Source: Listeria grayi DSM 20601 (GTDB lineage: Bacteria; Bacillota; Bacilli; Lactobacillales; Listeriaceae). From it: a DNA stretch of 64,000 nt. The notes beneath the pieces were generated by a model, which had not been told where the DNA came from, ran no database searches, and saw nothing but the letters and a program-made list of their open reading frames with translations. Of this stretch, positions 28,388 to 37,288 are shown in pieces; position 1 is the stretch's first letter, and every line of letters starts with the position of its first letter. The stretch lies in assembly GCF_000148995.1 (NCBI RefSeq), contig NZ_GL538352.1, positions 248,001 to 312,000 of the forward strand, in the 5' to 3' direction. A program made the position numbers and the translations under genes.

Positions 28388-28704
28388 TGGCGTGGCTTAT
28401 TTTAGTGGCAGCAGGTATTTTAGAGATGGTTTTTGTCCTGTTTATGAAACTATCGAATGGTTTTCGTAATTTGAAATTTAGTTTGTTGACATTTGCCACC
28501 ATGGCGGTGGATTTTTATTTGCTATCACTTGCTCTCAAAGAGATACCGATCGGAACGGGTTACGCCATTTGGACAGGTATCGGAGCAGCGGGAAGTGTGA
28601 TTCTTGGCATGCTTGCTTTTAAAGAACCGAAAAGCGCTCTTAAAATCCTCTTCTTGAGTTTTATCGTGATCGGTGCAGTAGGGCTGAAACTTACTTCTGC
28701 TTGA
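28387..28704 (+). CDS. SMR family efflux protein, subunit 2
   Basis: A 105-residue four-helix SMR protein. It has the helix-1 Glu (AAGILEMVFVLFMKLS), PIGTGYAIWTGIGAAGS and GLKLTSA. Its ATG shares one base with the stop of the first SMR gene, showing translational coupling. It forms a pair with the preceding subunit. Confidence 0.92.
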   Translation: MAWLILVAAGILEMVFVLFMKLSNGFRNLKFSLLTFATMAVDFYLLSLALKEIPIGTGYAIWTGIGAAGSVILGMLAFKEPKSALKILFLSFIVIGAVGLKLTSA

Positions 28705-28792
28705 AGTAGATGATAATTTCCTAAAGATAATGCTTTTCATCCTCTGAAAACATGGTAAAATAGATTGGAGTAAAACGTGGCGGAGGGGTTAG

Positions 28793-29908
28793 ATGAAAAC
28801 CAAATTAATAGTATTATATGGCGGGAAATCCGCAGAACATGAAGTTTCTTTACAAACAGCTTTTTCGGTTATCGGTGCTGTTCAATTAGATAAATTTGAA
28901 ATTCAGCCGATCTATATTACAAACGAAGGCGAATGGATCAGTGGTCCTGCGCTGACAGAACCGATTCGATTTGCGGAACAATTACGTTTCTTAGATGGAG
29001 AAACGACGCATTTAAGCCAAACAGAAGGAGAACCTTCCCATGGCGAATGGATCAATCCAGGCGAGATCTTAGGTTATAAAACGGAAGATACCGTTGTGTT
29101 CCCATTATTACATGGACCAAATGGAGAAGACGGCACGATTCAAGGCTTCCTTGAAGTATTGCAGCTTCCTTATGTTGGAAATGGCGTATTATCATCAGCC
29201 GCTGCAATGGACAAGATCATTATGAAAAAAGTATTTGCAGACGCAGCGATTCCGCAAGTACCCGCTGTTTCACTGCGCTTAGTAGATTGGCAAAAACATC
29301 AATCTGAAATGCTTTCTGACATTGAAGAAGTATTACAGTATCCAGTGTTTGTCAAGCCAGCAAACTTAGGTTCCAGTGTAGGGATCACAAAAGCAACAAG
29401 TAAAGAAGCATTAGCAGCTTCCATTAACGAAGCATTCCAATTCGACCGCCGCATTGTGATCGAACAAGGTGTGGTAGCTCGCGAGATCGAGATCGCCGTT
29501 CTAGGTAATGACACACCGGTATGTTCCGTACCAGGAGAAATTTTACCAGAAGACGGATTAGCACCTTTCTATGACTACAAAACGAAATATACCGACAATA
29601 AAACGGAACTTGCGATTCCTGCTAAAATCGATCCTGCTGTGCTAGAGCAAATGAAAGAATATGCGATCCAAGCTTATCTGGGTCTTGATGCAGCTGGTCT
29701 TGTACGTGCAGACTTTTTCTTGACGCAAGACAATCAGATCTTATTGAACGAAGTCAACACAATGCCCGGCTTCACCCCATACAGCATGTATCCATTGCTT
29801 TGGAATGAGAGCGGCATTCCCTATGCGGCATTGATCGAGCGTTTGGTAGAACTTGCGAAAGAACGCTTTGCTGCTAAAAGCACATTAAAACATACTTTAG
29901 CGGAATAA
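28793..29908 (+). CDS. ddl: D-alanine--D-alanine ligase
   Basis: A 371-residue ATP-grasp ligase that joins two D-alanines for peptidoglycan precursors. Typical motifs: LYGGKSAEHEVSLQTA at the N-terminus, LLHGPNGEDGTIQGFLE, VFVKPANLGSSVGI, and the metal-binding LNEVNTMPGFTPYSMYP. The start is an ATG after GGAGGGG. A sigma-A promoter (TTTTCA ... TAAAAT) lies just upstream. murF follows, consistent with a cell-wall precursor module. Confidence 0.97.
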   Translation: MKTKLIVLYGGKSAEHEVSLQTAFSVIGAVQLDKFEIQPIYITNEGEWISGPALTEPIRFAEQLRFLDGETTHLSQTEGEPSHGEWINPGEILGYKTEDTVVFPLLHGPNGEDGTIQGFLEVLQLPYVGNGVLSSAAAMDKIIMKKVFADAAIPQVPAVSLRLVDWQKHQSEMLSDIEEVLQYPVFVKPANLGSSVGITKATSKEALAASINEAFQFDRRIVIEQGVVAREIEIAVLGNDTPVCSVPGEILPEDGLAPFYDYKTKYTDNKTELAIPAKIDPAVLEQMKEYAIQAYLGLDAAGLVRADFFLTQDNQILLNEVNTMPGFTPYSMYPLLWNESGIPYAALIERLVELAKERFAAKSTLKHTLAE

Positions 29909-29935
29909 TAAATGACGCATATCGACAGCTTGAAT

Positions 29936-29963
29936 GCAGTTCCAACAAACGGAACTGTTTTTC
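29936..29963 (+). terminator. Hairpin between ddl and murF
   Basis: CAGTTCC / GGAACTG stem with five T residues; an outer GCTTGAA/TTCAAGC pairing surrounds it. It may only partly end ddl transcription. Confidence 0.65.
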
Positions 29964-30015
29964 AAGCTCGTTTTTGTGCTTATGGAATTACTTTAAGAAC
30001 TGCGAGGGATAACCT

Positions 30016-31383
30016 GTGAAAAAAACGCTGAAACAAATAAAAGAAATGCTCCAAATCGAAACGCGGAGTCCATTTGATGAAACACTTGTAACTGGAATCT
30101 GCTTTGATACACGTGTGATCGAAGCAGGAGATCTGTTTGTCCCATTCGTAGGAGCCGCACGTGATGGTCACGAATTCGTCGATCAAGCCAGAAAAGCAGG
30201 GGCCAGTGCAGCTTTTTGGCAGAAAGACGTTCCGAACCCACCAGCAGATTTTCCGCTTATTTTTGTCGACGATACACTTCTTGCCCTCCAGCAGACAGCT
30301 GCGGTATATCTGCAGGAAGTAAATCCGAAAGTCATCGCCGTGACTGGTAGCAATGGGAAAACGACAACCAAAGATATTTTATCCGGCATGCTACGCGAAA
30401 CATTTCGTGTGCACCGGACTGGCGGTAATTTTAACAACCATATCGGCCTGCCGTATACGATTTTGACAATGCCGGAAGATACAGAAGTTGCGGTACTGGA
30501 GATGGGGATGAACCATCGTCATGAGATCGAAGTACTTTCTCAAATCGCCCAACCAGATATCGCGATCATTACAAATATCGGCGAAGCACATATCGAATAT
30601 TTGGGATCACGTGAGGAGATCGCCAATGCTAAATTTGAGATCGTTACTGGACTGAAAGCAGACGGACTGTTCATTTATCCAGGTGATGAGCCACTGCTTA
30701 CCGAGCACACCGCTTTGCCAGCAAGATCGGTGACATTTGGTCGTACGGATCAGGCGACGATTTTCGCTACTACCATTAAAACTAGCGAAGAAGGAACGAC
30801 TTTCACGACCAATCAAACTGCTGATAGAGAATTTTATGTACCGATCATCGGCGAACACAATGTCTTCAATAGTATGGCAGCCATGCTGGCCGCATTTGAA
30901 TTAGGTGTGGAGCCAGAAACGATCCAAACCGCATTACGGCATATCGACCGATCGAAAAGCCGTTTAGAGTGGCTGACGACTCCAAAAGGCAGCCGCATCT
31001 TGAATGACGCTTATAATTCTAGTCCTACTGCCCTTAAAACTGTTTTGAACACCTTTTTAAATATGCCGACAGCTGCAAAAAAATATCTTGTTTTAGCCGA
31101 TATGTTGGAACTTGGCGATTTTTCCGAGCAGCTGCACCAAGAATCTGCCCGTACACTTGAAAATGGTGAAGTTGCCGGTGTCTTTTTATATGGAACTGCC
31201 ATGAAAAATTTTGCTGACGAAGCAGCTTCCCTCATTGGTCAAGAAAAAGTACACTACTTTACAGACAAAGAAGCATTGACTGATGCGGTTTCTAACGCTT
31301 TAACAGGAAATGAATGGATACTGGTCAAAGGTTCTTATTCAATGGGGTTGAAAGATGTTGTAGAAAAACTTATGATAGGGTAA
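30016..31383 (+). CDS. murF: UDP-MurNAc-tripeptide--D-alanyl-D-alanine ligase MurF
   Basis: A 455-residue Mur ligase that adds D-Ala-D-Ala to UDP-MurNAc-tripeptide in the cytoplasm. It has the ATP-binding VTGSNGKTTTKD near residue 110, the EMGMNHRHEIE motif and the C-terminal LNDAYNSSPTALK. The start is GTG after GCGAGGGAT. It takes the product of the preceding ddl gene as substrate. Confidence 0.97.
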   Translation: MKKTLKQIKEMLQIETRSPFDETLVTGICFDTRVIEAGDLFVPFVGAARDGHEFVDQARKAGASAAFWQKDVPNPPADFPLIFVDDTLLALQQTAAVYLQEVNPKVIAVTGSNGKTTTKDILSGMLRETFRVHRTGGNFNNHIGLPYTILTMPEDTEVAVLEMGMNHRHEIEVLSQIAQPDIAIITNIGEAHIEYLGSREEIANAKFEIVTGLKADGLFIYPGDEPLLTEHTALPARSVTFGRTDQATIFATTIKTSEEGTTFTTNQTADREFYVPIIGEHNVFNSMAAMLAAFELGVEPETIQTALRHIDRSKSRLEWLTTPKGSRILNDAYNSSPTALKTVLNTFLNMPTAAKKYLVLADMLELGDFSEQLHQESARTLENGEVAGVFLYGTAMKNFADEAASLIGQEKVHYFTDKEALTDAVSNALTGNEWILVKGSYSMGLKDVVEKLMIG

Positions 31384-31418
31384 TATGAATTAGATAAGAA
31401 GACAGGAGGAAATGCATC

Positions 31419-32126
31419 ATGGTCGCTTGTTTATGCCTTCATGGCTATACAGGGTCGAAAGAAGAAGTAAAACCGCTAGCGGACTATTTACGCGCACATA
31501 CAGATTGGGATGTGCTGACACCGACCTTGCCGGGTCATGATCACTTGCGTCATTTGAAACGAGTAACCTATAAAGATTGGCTGATTTTTCTGGAAAGTAT
31601 TTTAACGCAACTGCTGAAAGAAGATGAAGAAGTTTATATTATCGGCTTTTCCATGGGTGGATTGCTTGCAGGCTGGTTAGCCAGACATTACCCGCAAGTG
31701 AAAAAACTGGTATTGCTCAGCACAGCAGTCAATCAAACAGAACTCGAACAGATCGTTGCCGACTCAGAAGAAGTACCTGCTGCCTGCAAAAAGCACAAAG
31801 TGAAAGCCGGTCTATTATCAGGACGCTACAAAGAAATCGATGATATCCCGCTTTCTGCCGCCGATCAATTTCGTAAAATGGCAAATCTCGCACTTCCTGT
31901 TTTCGAACACATCGACATCCCAACATTCATTGCCCAAGGAAGCGACGATAGCGTTGTTGCCCCTACCGAAAGCGTCGATTATTTAATGAAACATATTCCG
32001 GGACCAAAAGAAGTATTTATTCTGGAAGGCTCGAAACATCTGATTTGTTTGGACAAACAAGCGGAAGCATTGTTCCGCGCTGTTTTAGTTTTTTTAGAAA
32101 AAGATAATGCTGAGTTTGGGAGATAG
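31419..32126 (+). CDS. Alpha/beta hydrolase (carboxylesterase Est30-like)
   Basis: A 235-residue serine hydrolase. It shows the oxyanion segment LHGYTGSKEEVKPL near the start, the nucleophile elbow GFSMGG with Ser near residue 80, the Asp in AQGSDDSVVAP and His in GSKHLICLDK. This completes a catalytic triad typical of the Geobacillus Est30/YvaK esterases. The start is an ATG after AGGAGG, 35 bases after murF, and may be read from the same message. A terminator follows. Confidence 0.9.
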   Translation: MVACLCLHGYTGSKEEVKPLADYLRAHTDWDVLTPTLPGHDHLRHLKRVTYKDWLIFLESILTQLLKEDEEVYIIGFSMGGLLAGWLARHYPQVKKLVLLSTAVNQTELEQIVADSEEVPAACKKHKVKAGLLSGRYKEIDDIPLSAADQFRKMANLALPVFEHIDIPTFIAQGSDDSVVAPTESVDYLMKHIPGPKEVFILEGSKHLICLDKQAEALFRAVLVFLEKDNAEFGR

Positions 32127-32143
32127 GCTCCCAAACTTTTTTT
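32114..32143 (+). terminator. Terminator after the esterase gene
   Basis: Nine-base stem GTTTGGGAG / CTCCCAAAC overlapping the stop codon, then seven T residues. Confidence 0.93.
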
Positions 32144-32405
32144 ATAGGTGAAAAACCATTCTTTTTTAGGATTAAGTTGTGACAGCTAAGGAGCAAACGT
32201 CATAAATATATTTTTCTTACTAGTGACTGTAATCATTTTCATACAATCTTTTCTTACACAAGAATATTTTTAGTTGTTCTTCTTGATTATTCCAATATAA
32301 GAAATTGGAAAAGGATCCCGCCAAAAATAAATAAAACAAAGAAGCGGGATTGCGAGTAATAAGGCAGTATGCTTCTTTATAATATTTTTTCTTAAGTTCT
32401 TCAGT

Positions 32406-32434
32406 TTGATTAATCCATATAATAATGGTATGAT
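32406..32434 (+). promoter_or_regulatory. Sigma-A promoter for the cshA leader
   Basis: TTGATT (32406-32411), exactly 17 bases, then TATGAT (32429-32434). It would start a transcript near 32441 and give a 5' leader of about 260 nucleotides before cshA. Confidence 0.75.
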
Positions 32435-32439
32435 TATAG

Positions 32440-32490
32440 ATGGAATTTTATTAGGTTTGAAAGCCTAGTGATAATTGAGGGCTTTTTTAT
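32440..32490 (+). promoter_or_regulatory. Attenuator-like leader upstream of cshA
   Basis: The predicted transcript start is followed by a five-codon mini-ORF (ATG GAA TTT TAT TAG). Next comes a small hairpin TAGGTT/AAGCCTA, whose 3' arm also forms the 5' arm of a terminator (AAAGCC ... GGCTTTTTT). The two hairpins exclude each other, as in transcription attenuators. The remaining gene-free stretch 32144-32702 shows no ORF; it holds a CCCGC/GCGGG inverted repeat near 32315-32352 and further possible structures around 32510-32570. Confidence 0.55.
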
Positions 32491-32702
32491 AAAAAGAATA
32501 GCATCCTTTAAGTGGCATGCGGCAACCATATAAATCATTTGCTTGGTGCGCCAGGCTTTTCTATTGCAGAAAAATGAAAGTTAACAATGAAATTTTCAAA
32601 CTAGCTGCAAGTGAACGGACAGTAATCGTCATACGAGTATTGTGATGGAAGTATAAAAGAGGCTCTCTTACCAAACTTTAAATAGGTAAAGGAGAAATGA
32701 CA

Positions 32703-34235
32703 TTGACAAAATTTTCGGAGTTCGGTTTAGACGAAAAAGTTGTGAAATCAGTAAACAGAATGGGGTTTGAAGAAGCAACGCCCATTCAAGAAAAAACGAT
32801 CCCGCTAGGACTTGCAGGTAAAGACTTAATTGGACAAGCACAAACAGGTACAGGGAAAACAGCAGCATTTGGATTACCAATCATCAACAAGATCGATCAA
32901 AAAAATAATAACATTCAAGCACTTATTATTGCACCAACACGTGAGCTTGCTATCCAAGTATCTGAGGAATTGTACAAATTAAGTTATGACAAACACGCTC
33001 GCGTACTTGCCGTTTATGGTGGTTCTGATATTTCACGCCAAATTCGTTCACTTAAAAAGAATCCGCAAATCATCGTGGGAACACCGGGTCGTATGTTGGA
33101 CCTTATCAATCGTCGTGTTTTAAAACTCGAAAACGTAGAAACATTAGTATTGGATGAAGCAGATGAAATGCTTAACATGGGATTCATCGACGACATCGAA
33201 GCTATTTTGAAATCTGTACCATCTGAAAGACAAACATTGCTATTTTCAGCAACAATGCCGGATCCGATCCGTCGTATTGCGGAACGCTTTATGCATAGCC
33301 CGGAATTAGTACGTATCAAAGCAAAAGAAATGACTGCTTTGCTAATTGAACAATTCTTCGTTAAAGTGCATGAAAAAGAAAAATTTGATGTCTTGTCCCG
33401 TCTATTAGACGTGCAAGCACCAGAACTAGCAATCATTTTTGGACGTACAAAACGTCGTGTAGACGAATTATCCCGCGCTTTAGATATGCGTGGTTATGTT
33501 GCAGAAGGAATCCATGGCGATTTGACGCAAGCAAAACGAATGAGCGTATTACGTAAATTCAAAGAAGGAAAAATCGATGTATTAGTAGCGACAGACGTAG
33601 CTGCTCGTGGCTTAGATATTTCCGGCGTTACCCATGTATATAATTATGACATCCCGCAAGATCCAGAAAGCTATGTACACCGTATCGGTCGTACAGGCCG
33701 TGCTGGTAAAGAGGGAATGGCGATCACTTTCGTTCAACCGCGTGAAATGGGCTACTTGCGCATCGTGGAAGAAACAACGAAAAAACGCATGGAACCTCTT
33801 AAGCCACCAACTTGGGACGAAGCATTTGCAGGTCAATTGCGCGTAGCACAAGAAAAGATCGAAGAAGCAATCACGCAAGAAAACTTAGCTGACTATGCAG
33901 TTTTTGCAGGTCAACTACTTGAAAAATATGATGCAACAGATATCGCGGCAGCAATGCTTAAAATGATCGCTAAAGAACCAGACAAAACACCGGTTCATAT
34001 TACCGAAGAACGCCCGCTTCCAAGTCGTGGCGGCGGCTACAAAGGTGGTAACAAAGGCGGCGGCAAAGGCGGAAACTCCCGTGGTAAAGGCGGCGGCTAT
34101 CGCGATCGCAACAACAGCGGCAAAGGTCGTCGTGGAAGCGGCTCAGGCGGTGGCAACCGTGACCGTCGTGGCAATGGCGAACGTAGCAATAGCGGCAGCA
34201 ACAGTTACAAAGGTGGAAATAAGAAATTTAAATAA
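32703..34235 (+). CDS. cshA: DEAD-box RNA helicase CshA
   Basis: A 510-residue ATP-dependent RNA helicase used in RNA decay, ribosome assembly and cold growth. Motifs in order: Q motif (GFEEATPIQ), Walker [19 protein letters not shown] in [25 protein letters not shown]. The C-terminus is a long Gly/Arg/Asn-rich low-complexity tail (about residues 440-510), typical of CshA. A TTG at 32703 lies 8 bases after AAAGGAG, while the ATG at 32697 is only 2 bases away, so TTG is the likelier start. The long leader hints at cold or translation-dependent control. Confidence 0.95.
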   Translation: MTKFSEFGLDEKVVKSVNRMGFEEATPIQEKTIPLGLAGKDLIGQAQTGTGKTAAFGLPIINKIDQKNNNIQALIIAPTRELAIQVSEELYKLSYDKHARVLAVYGGSDISRQIRSLKKNPQIIVGTPGRMLDLINRRVLKLENVETLVLDEADEMLNMGFIDDIEAILKSVPSERQTLLFSATMPDPIRRIAERFMHSPELVRIKAKEMTALLIEQFFVKVHEKEKFDVLSRLLDVQAPELAIIFGRTKRRVDELSRALDMRGYVAEGIHGDLTQAKRMSVLRKFKEGKIDVLVATDVAARGLDISGVTHVYNYDIPQDPESYVHRIGRTGRAGKEGMAITFVQPREMGYLRIVEETTKKRMEPLKPPTWDEAFAGQLRVAQEKIEEAITQENLADYAVFAGQLLEKYDATDIAAAMLKMIAKEPDKTPVHITEERPLPSRGGGYKGGNKGGGKGGNSRGKGGGYRDRNNSGKGRRGSGSGGGNRDRRGNGERSNSGSNSYKGGNKKFK

Positions 34236-34247
34236 GCCTCATAACCT

Positions 34248-34290
34248 AAAGCCAGCAAGGAGATAATAATCTTCTCGCTGGCTTTTTTTA
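34248..34290 (+). terminator. Terminator after cshA
   Basis: AAAGCCAGC / GCTGGCTTT nine-base stem with a long loop and T run. Confidence 0.9.
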
Positions 34291-34380
34291 TGTCTATAAA
34301 CAAGTAGGGGGCTAAAATCCATGCTTTATAGAATGCTCATTTTGATTATCAAGAAAAGCACATCCAAACTTTCGTCACAA

Positions 34381-34435
34381 AAAGTTCGAAAAGTGTTCGA
34401 ACTTTGTTCGGTTTGTTATATGCTAAAATACAAGA
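34381..34435 (+). promoter_or_regulatory. Operator and promoter of the WXG100/lipase locus
   Basis: AAAGTTCGAA (34381-34390) and TTCGAACTTT (34396-34405) form a 10-base inverted repeat with a 5-base spacer. In addition GTTCG occurs three times, starting at 34384, 34395 and 34406, each 11 bases apart, i.e. about one helical turn. A -10-like TGCTAAAAT follows near 34421-34429. This layout suggests a regulator binding cooperatively on one face of the DNA over the -35 region. Confidence 0.6.
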
Positions 34436-34470
34436 GTACAGTAAAAACAGACATCAAAGGAGAGAATGAA

Positions 34471-34767
34471 ATGGCAGGACAAATCAGAATGAGCCCGGCA
34501 GAATTACGGGATCGCGCCAAGAAATACGGGACGAGCGCACGAGAAATCGATCAGATCTTGAATAACTTGAAAAATCTACAAGAACAATTACGAGGAGAAT
34601 GGGAAGGGCAAGCCTTCGCACGTTTTGATGAGCAATTCAACCAACTAAAACCAAAAGTCGTCCAATTCTCCGATCTACTCGACCAGATCCAAGGCCAATT
34701 AGAGAAAACAGCGACTTCTGTGGAGAACCATGACCGCGAGTCATCGCAGAACTTTGGTCTCAATTAA
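34471..34767 (+). CDS. WXG100 family (EsxA-like) protein
   Basis: A 98-residue helical-hairpin protein with the W-x-G turn (LRGEWEGQAFARFDEQF) in the middle, the hallmark of ESAT-6-like proteins exported by type VII secretion. The frame is open further upstream, but AAAGGAG fits the ATG at 34471. The C-terminus (SSQNFGLN) shows no clear YxxxD/E signal. It heads a locus with a lipoprotein, a lipase-like protein and two helical proteins; it may serve as a co-secreted partner. No secretion apparatus gene is in the window. Confidence 0.9.
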   Translation: MAGQIRMSPAELRDRAKKYGTSAREIDQILNNLKNLQEQLRGEWEGQAFARFDEQFNQLKPKVVQFSDLLDQIQGQLEKTATSVENHDRESSQNFGLN

Positions 34768-34782
34768 GGTTTCCAAAACTGG

Positions 34783-34814
34783 AAAAGTCATGCACGAAGG
34801 TGTATGGCTTTTTC
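34783..34814 (+). terminator. Terminator between WXG100 gene and lipoprotein gene
   Basis: AAAAGTCATGCAC pairs with GTGTATGGCTTTT (two wobble pairs), 4-base loop, then T residues. It probably sets a higher level for the WXG100 gene, with read-through into the rest. Confidence 0.75.
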
Positions 34815-34858
34815 CATAAAAAAGAGCATACGGGAATGATAGGCGGGAGGAAATCGAT

Positions 34859-35635
34859 TTGAAGAAAAAAATAGTGATATCCATATTGATAGGAGGAATG
34901 ACGATAATGACTTTATTAGGTGGATGCGGAGAATCTAGTACAAATGAAAAAGCGGAAAAAACGGAACAAAGCTTTGAAAAAGTGCTGGCAATGTATCCGA
35001 CAAAGAACTTAGAGGCTTTTTATGATATGGAAGGGTATCGAGATGATGAGTTTGAGAAAGGGGATAAGGGCGTTTGGGTTTTGAATTCCGAAATGTCTAC
35101 CAGTACTTCAAAAAAGGATCCGCTCCACACAGAAGGTATGTTGTTGCGTATAAATAGAAATACACATACTGCAAAAGGTTATTATTACCTAGATACAACG
35201 AACGAAGAAAAATTAGATGAAAATAATGAGAAAAAATACCCTGTAACGTACGATAAAAAGGGTTTTCATTTAGTAAAAGCAGTTTCTGATCCTAAATTAA
35301 GAGAAAAAATAGAGAACTTTCAATTTTTTGTACAGTATGGAGAGTTTAAACAACTGAACCAATATAAAAATATTGATAAAATGTATAATCCCGAAGTACC
35401 GATGTATGAGCTTGAATATCAATTGACGAATGATGATCCCAATGTGAAACAATTAAGAAAGCGATATGAAATCCCAACTGATAAAGAGCCGACATTAGTG
35501 TTAAATGGGCGAGGGGAATTAGATGGTTCTTCTATCAGCTCAAAAGAATTGACATTCCAATTTTCAAAAAATCCAGCTATCTTTTTGATCGACTCTATTG
35601 ACTATCAACCTTTTAATGGGGAGGATGATCAATGA
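34859..35635 (+). CDS. tilA: Csa1/DUF576 tandem-type lipoprotein, probable lipase immunity protein
   Basis: A 258-residue lipoprotein. The signal peptide ends in lipobox LLGGC (Cys at about residue 23), so it is anchored on the outer face of the membrane. The body closely follows the staphylococcal tandem lipoprotein (Csa1, DUF576) pattern: YPTKNLEAFYDMEGYRDDEF, KGDKGVWVLNSEM, LRINRNTHTAKGYYYLDT, VKQLRKRYEIPTDKEPTL and FLIDSIDYQPFNG. In S. aureus a member of this family (TilA) gives immunity to a type VII secreted lipase. Here it directly precedes the lipase-like gene with a 4-base ATGA overlap, which supports the same role. The start is a TTG after GGCGGGAGG. Base composition is more AT-rich than the neighbours. 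Confidence 0.82.
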   Translation: MKKKIVISILIGGMTIMTLLGGCGESSTNEKAEKTEQSFEKVLAMYPTKNLEAFYDMEGYRDDEFEKGDKGVWVLNSEMSTSTSKKDPLHTEGMLLRINRNTHTAKGYYYLDTTNEEKLDENNEKKYPVTYDKKGFHLVKAVSDPKLREKIENFQFFVQYGEFKQLNQYKNIDKMYNPEVPMYELEYQLTNDDPNVKQLRKRYEIPTDKEPTLVLNGRGELDGSSISSKELTFQFSKNPAIFLIDSIDYQPFNGEDDQ

Positions 35636-36930
35636 GTAATTATAAGATAAAGGATAAAGGAATTCGCTTTAATACAGAAGCAACGAGTGCCATTTCTACG
35701 ATTTCTTATGAGGTAGAGAATGGATTGTTTAATGGGCTGAACAAGGAGCAGATAGCTCGACAATTACGCGTGTTCCAAAACAAAGGCAAATTCCCCAAAA
35801 ACCTGCAACTAGTCGATGCCTTCTACGATAAAAAAACCAGTCTAAGCGGCGTAGCCTTCAAAGATACGACAACGTGAAAAGTGACGGTTGGTTTTGCTGG
35901 TACTAATTTAGATAACGGAATGATCGATAATGTCAAGGACATCGGTGCAGATGGCTCGATCGCCTTTAATGGCGAATCCGGAGGCAACGTGTACTTTCGC
36001 TCCGGAAATGCCTTTGTTCAAAAGCTACAAAAAAACTATGAGGTGGGCACTATCACGGAGCACTCTAAAGGTGGTAGGGATGCTGCTGTCATTGGGATGC
36101 AAAATAAAGTACCCAATATCATTCTCTATAATGCCGCACCGCTGAATAGTCTTATAGGCCAAGGGATTTCAACTGCTATAAATCCAACTGGAGGGCTTTC
36201 ACGATTATGGAACGATGGCGAGATGTTTCTACTCGTGAAGAATTATAAAGGACGGATGATCTATTTCCGATCCGAGAAAGACCCATTAACTAAAAGTGCG
36301 ACGATAACAGGGAGTATTTATCCCGGCCAAACATTTCTACTAGAAAATGATAAGGGGCATGCGATCACGGGCTTTTTGGATAAAGAAGCGCAAACTTTTA
36401 TTAGTGGGAAACTACTATTGGTGGATAAAAATGGAAAGGTGCGTTCCGGTCTGGAAGTGGCTACAGAGATCATGGAAATGAATCTGAAGGGACTAAATGA
36501 GTTGCGAAAAAGTTTCCTCAAGGATGGAGGGGGGCATTTATCTGCCGCGCAAGAAGAATTCTTGGATGCTTCCGAGGCACTTGCATTGACACAAGGGATC
36601 CAGCAGACAGTCCAAGACGAATTAGCTGCCTTAAAAAAGACCTATCAAAAAGGAATAGAAAATGCCAAGACGTTATGGAAAGATACTGTAGCGGATGCGG
36701 CATTTCATGGAAATGCGCTTACCCATTCCGAACAATTGGCAGCTTTAGAGAGTGGCCGAGCAACGGAACAGACGATTACAAGAAAACCGGTGGCAGAGCA
36801 TGAGAATAAGTTAGCTAAGTTGACCGCCCAAGAAAAGAAATACGATACCCTCCTTGCTTCTATTACGACCGCTATCCAGAAGACCGTGGCGAAAGATCAA
36901 GAACTGGCTGATCAGTTAAGGGGGTTCTGA
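35632..36930 (+). pseudogene. tslA: Type VII secreted lipase toxin (TslA-like), interrupted by in-frame TGA
   Basis: One continuous frame of 433 codons broken only by TGA at 35875-35877 (after residue 81). The ATG at 35632 follows GGGGAGG and overlaps the lipoprotein stop. The N-terminal alpha/beta hydrolase domain (about 1-215, Mbeg1-like) has GFAGTN, DNVKDIGAD and the nucleophile elbow TEHSKGGRDAA (Ser near residue 145); the usual first Gly of the elbow is Glu. The C-terminal 200 residues are helical and LXG-like. This lipase-first order is the reverse of normal LXG toxins and matches S. aureus TslA. A GGA-to-TGA change would restore a natural ..TTTGKVTVGF.. reading. As written, the first ORF ends before the active site. 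Confidence 0.78.
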
Positions 36931-36931
36931 A

Positions 36932-37288
36932 ATGGGAGAGCAGAAACAAAAATGGCATGCGATAGAAGCAGCGTTTATCGCAGATCGAAATCGCTTAGAG
37001 CGGGATATGGAATACATCGACGAGGAAAAACGGCGGTTTGTTAACCAAATGGAGGATATGGCAGAACGTATCCATTATACGAATCGAAAAAGAGGCAGCG
37101 ACAATCAAGTAAACACGACCTCCCTTTATCAGATGCTGGAACAAGCACAGAATGAAGGGCAGCAACTTGCTTCTAAGGCGATTCGTTCACTGGAAGACAA
37201 ATTAGAAGAAAAAAGACGGGACTACCAAAAACAGTTCGTCCACTATGAAGAAGAGCTTCGGCTTTTCAAAGCAAATGGAGGCGAGTAA
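36932..37288 (+). CDS. Helical partner protein of the secreted lipase (Tla-like)
   Basis: A 118-residue, highly charged protein predicted to be almost entirely helical/coiled coil (DRNRLERDMEYIDEEKRRF; ALEDKLEE-like repeats in its second half). No signal peptide. The ATG follows AAGGGGG and lies one base after the lipase stop. In S. aureus, two small helical proteins encoded next to TslA bind its C-terminal domain and target it to the type VII system. Size, position and helicity fit that role; I infer function from context only. Confidence 0.68.
   Translation: MGEQKQKWHAIEAAFIADRNRLERDMEYIDEEKRRFVNQMEDMAERIHYTNRKRGSDNQVNTTSLYQMLEQAQNEGQQLASKAIRSLEDKLEEKRRDYQKQFVHYEEELRLFKANGGE

Noticed and set aside
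34027-34266. Ala/Val-rich ORF in another frame at the end of cshA
   Set aside because: It is produced by the Gly/Arg/Asn repeat codons of the CshA tail read out of frame.
34381-34410. LexA/SOS box in the WXG100 promoter (CGAAC TTT GTTCG)
   Set aside because: The Gram-positive LexA box needs four bases between CGAAC and GTTCG; here there are three, and the 11-base direct repeat explains the bases better.
35875-35877. Selenocysteine or programmed read-through at the TGA in the lipase gene
   Set aside because: No selenoprotein context, no obvious downstream hairpin, and the position is not an expected Cys; a simple nonsense change is enough.
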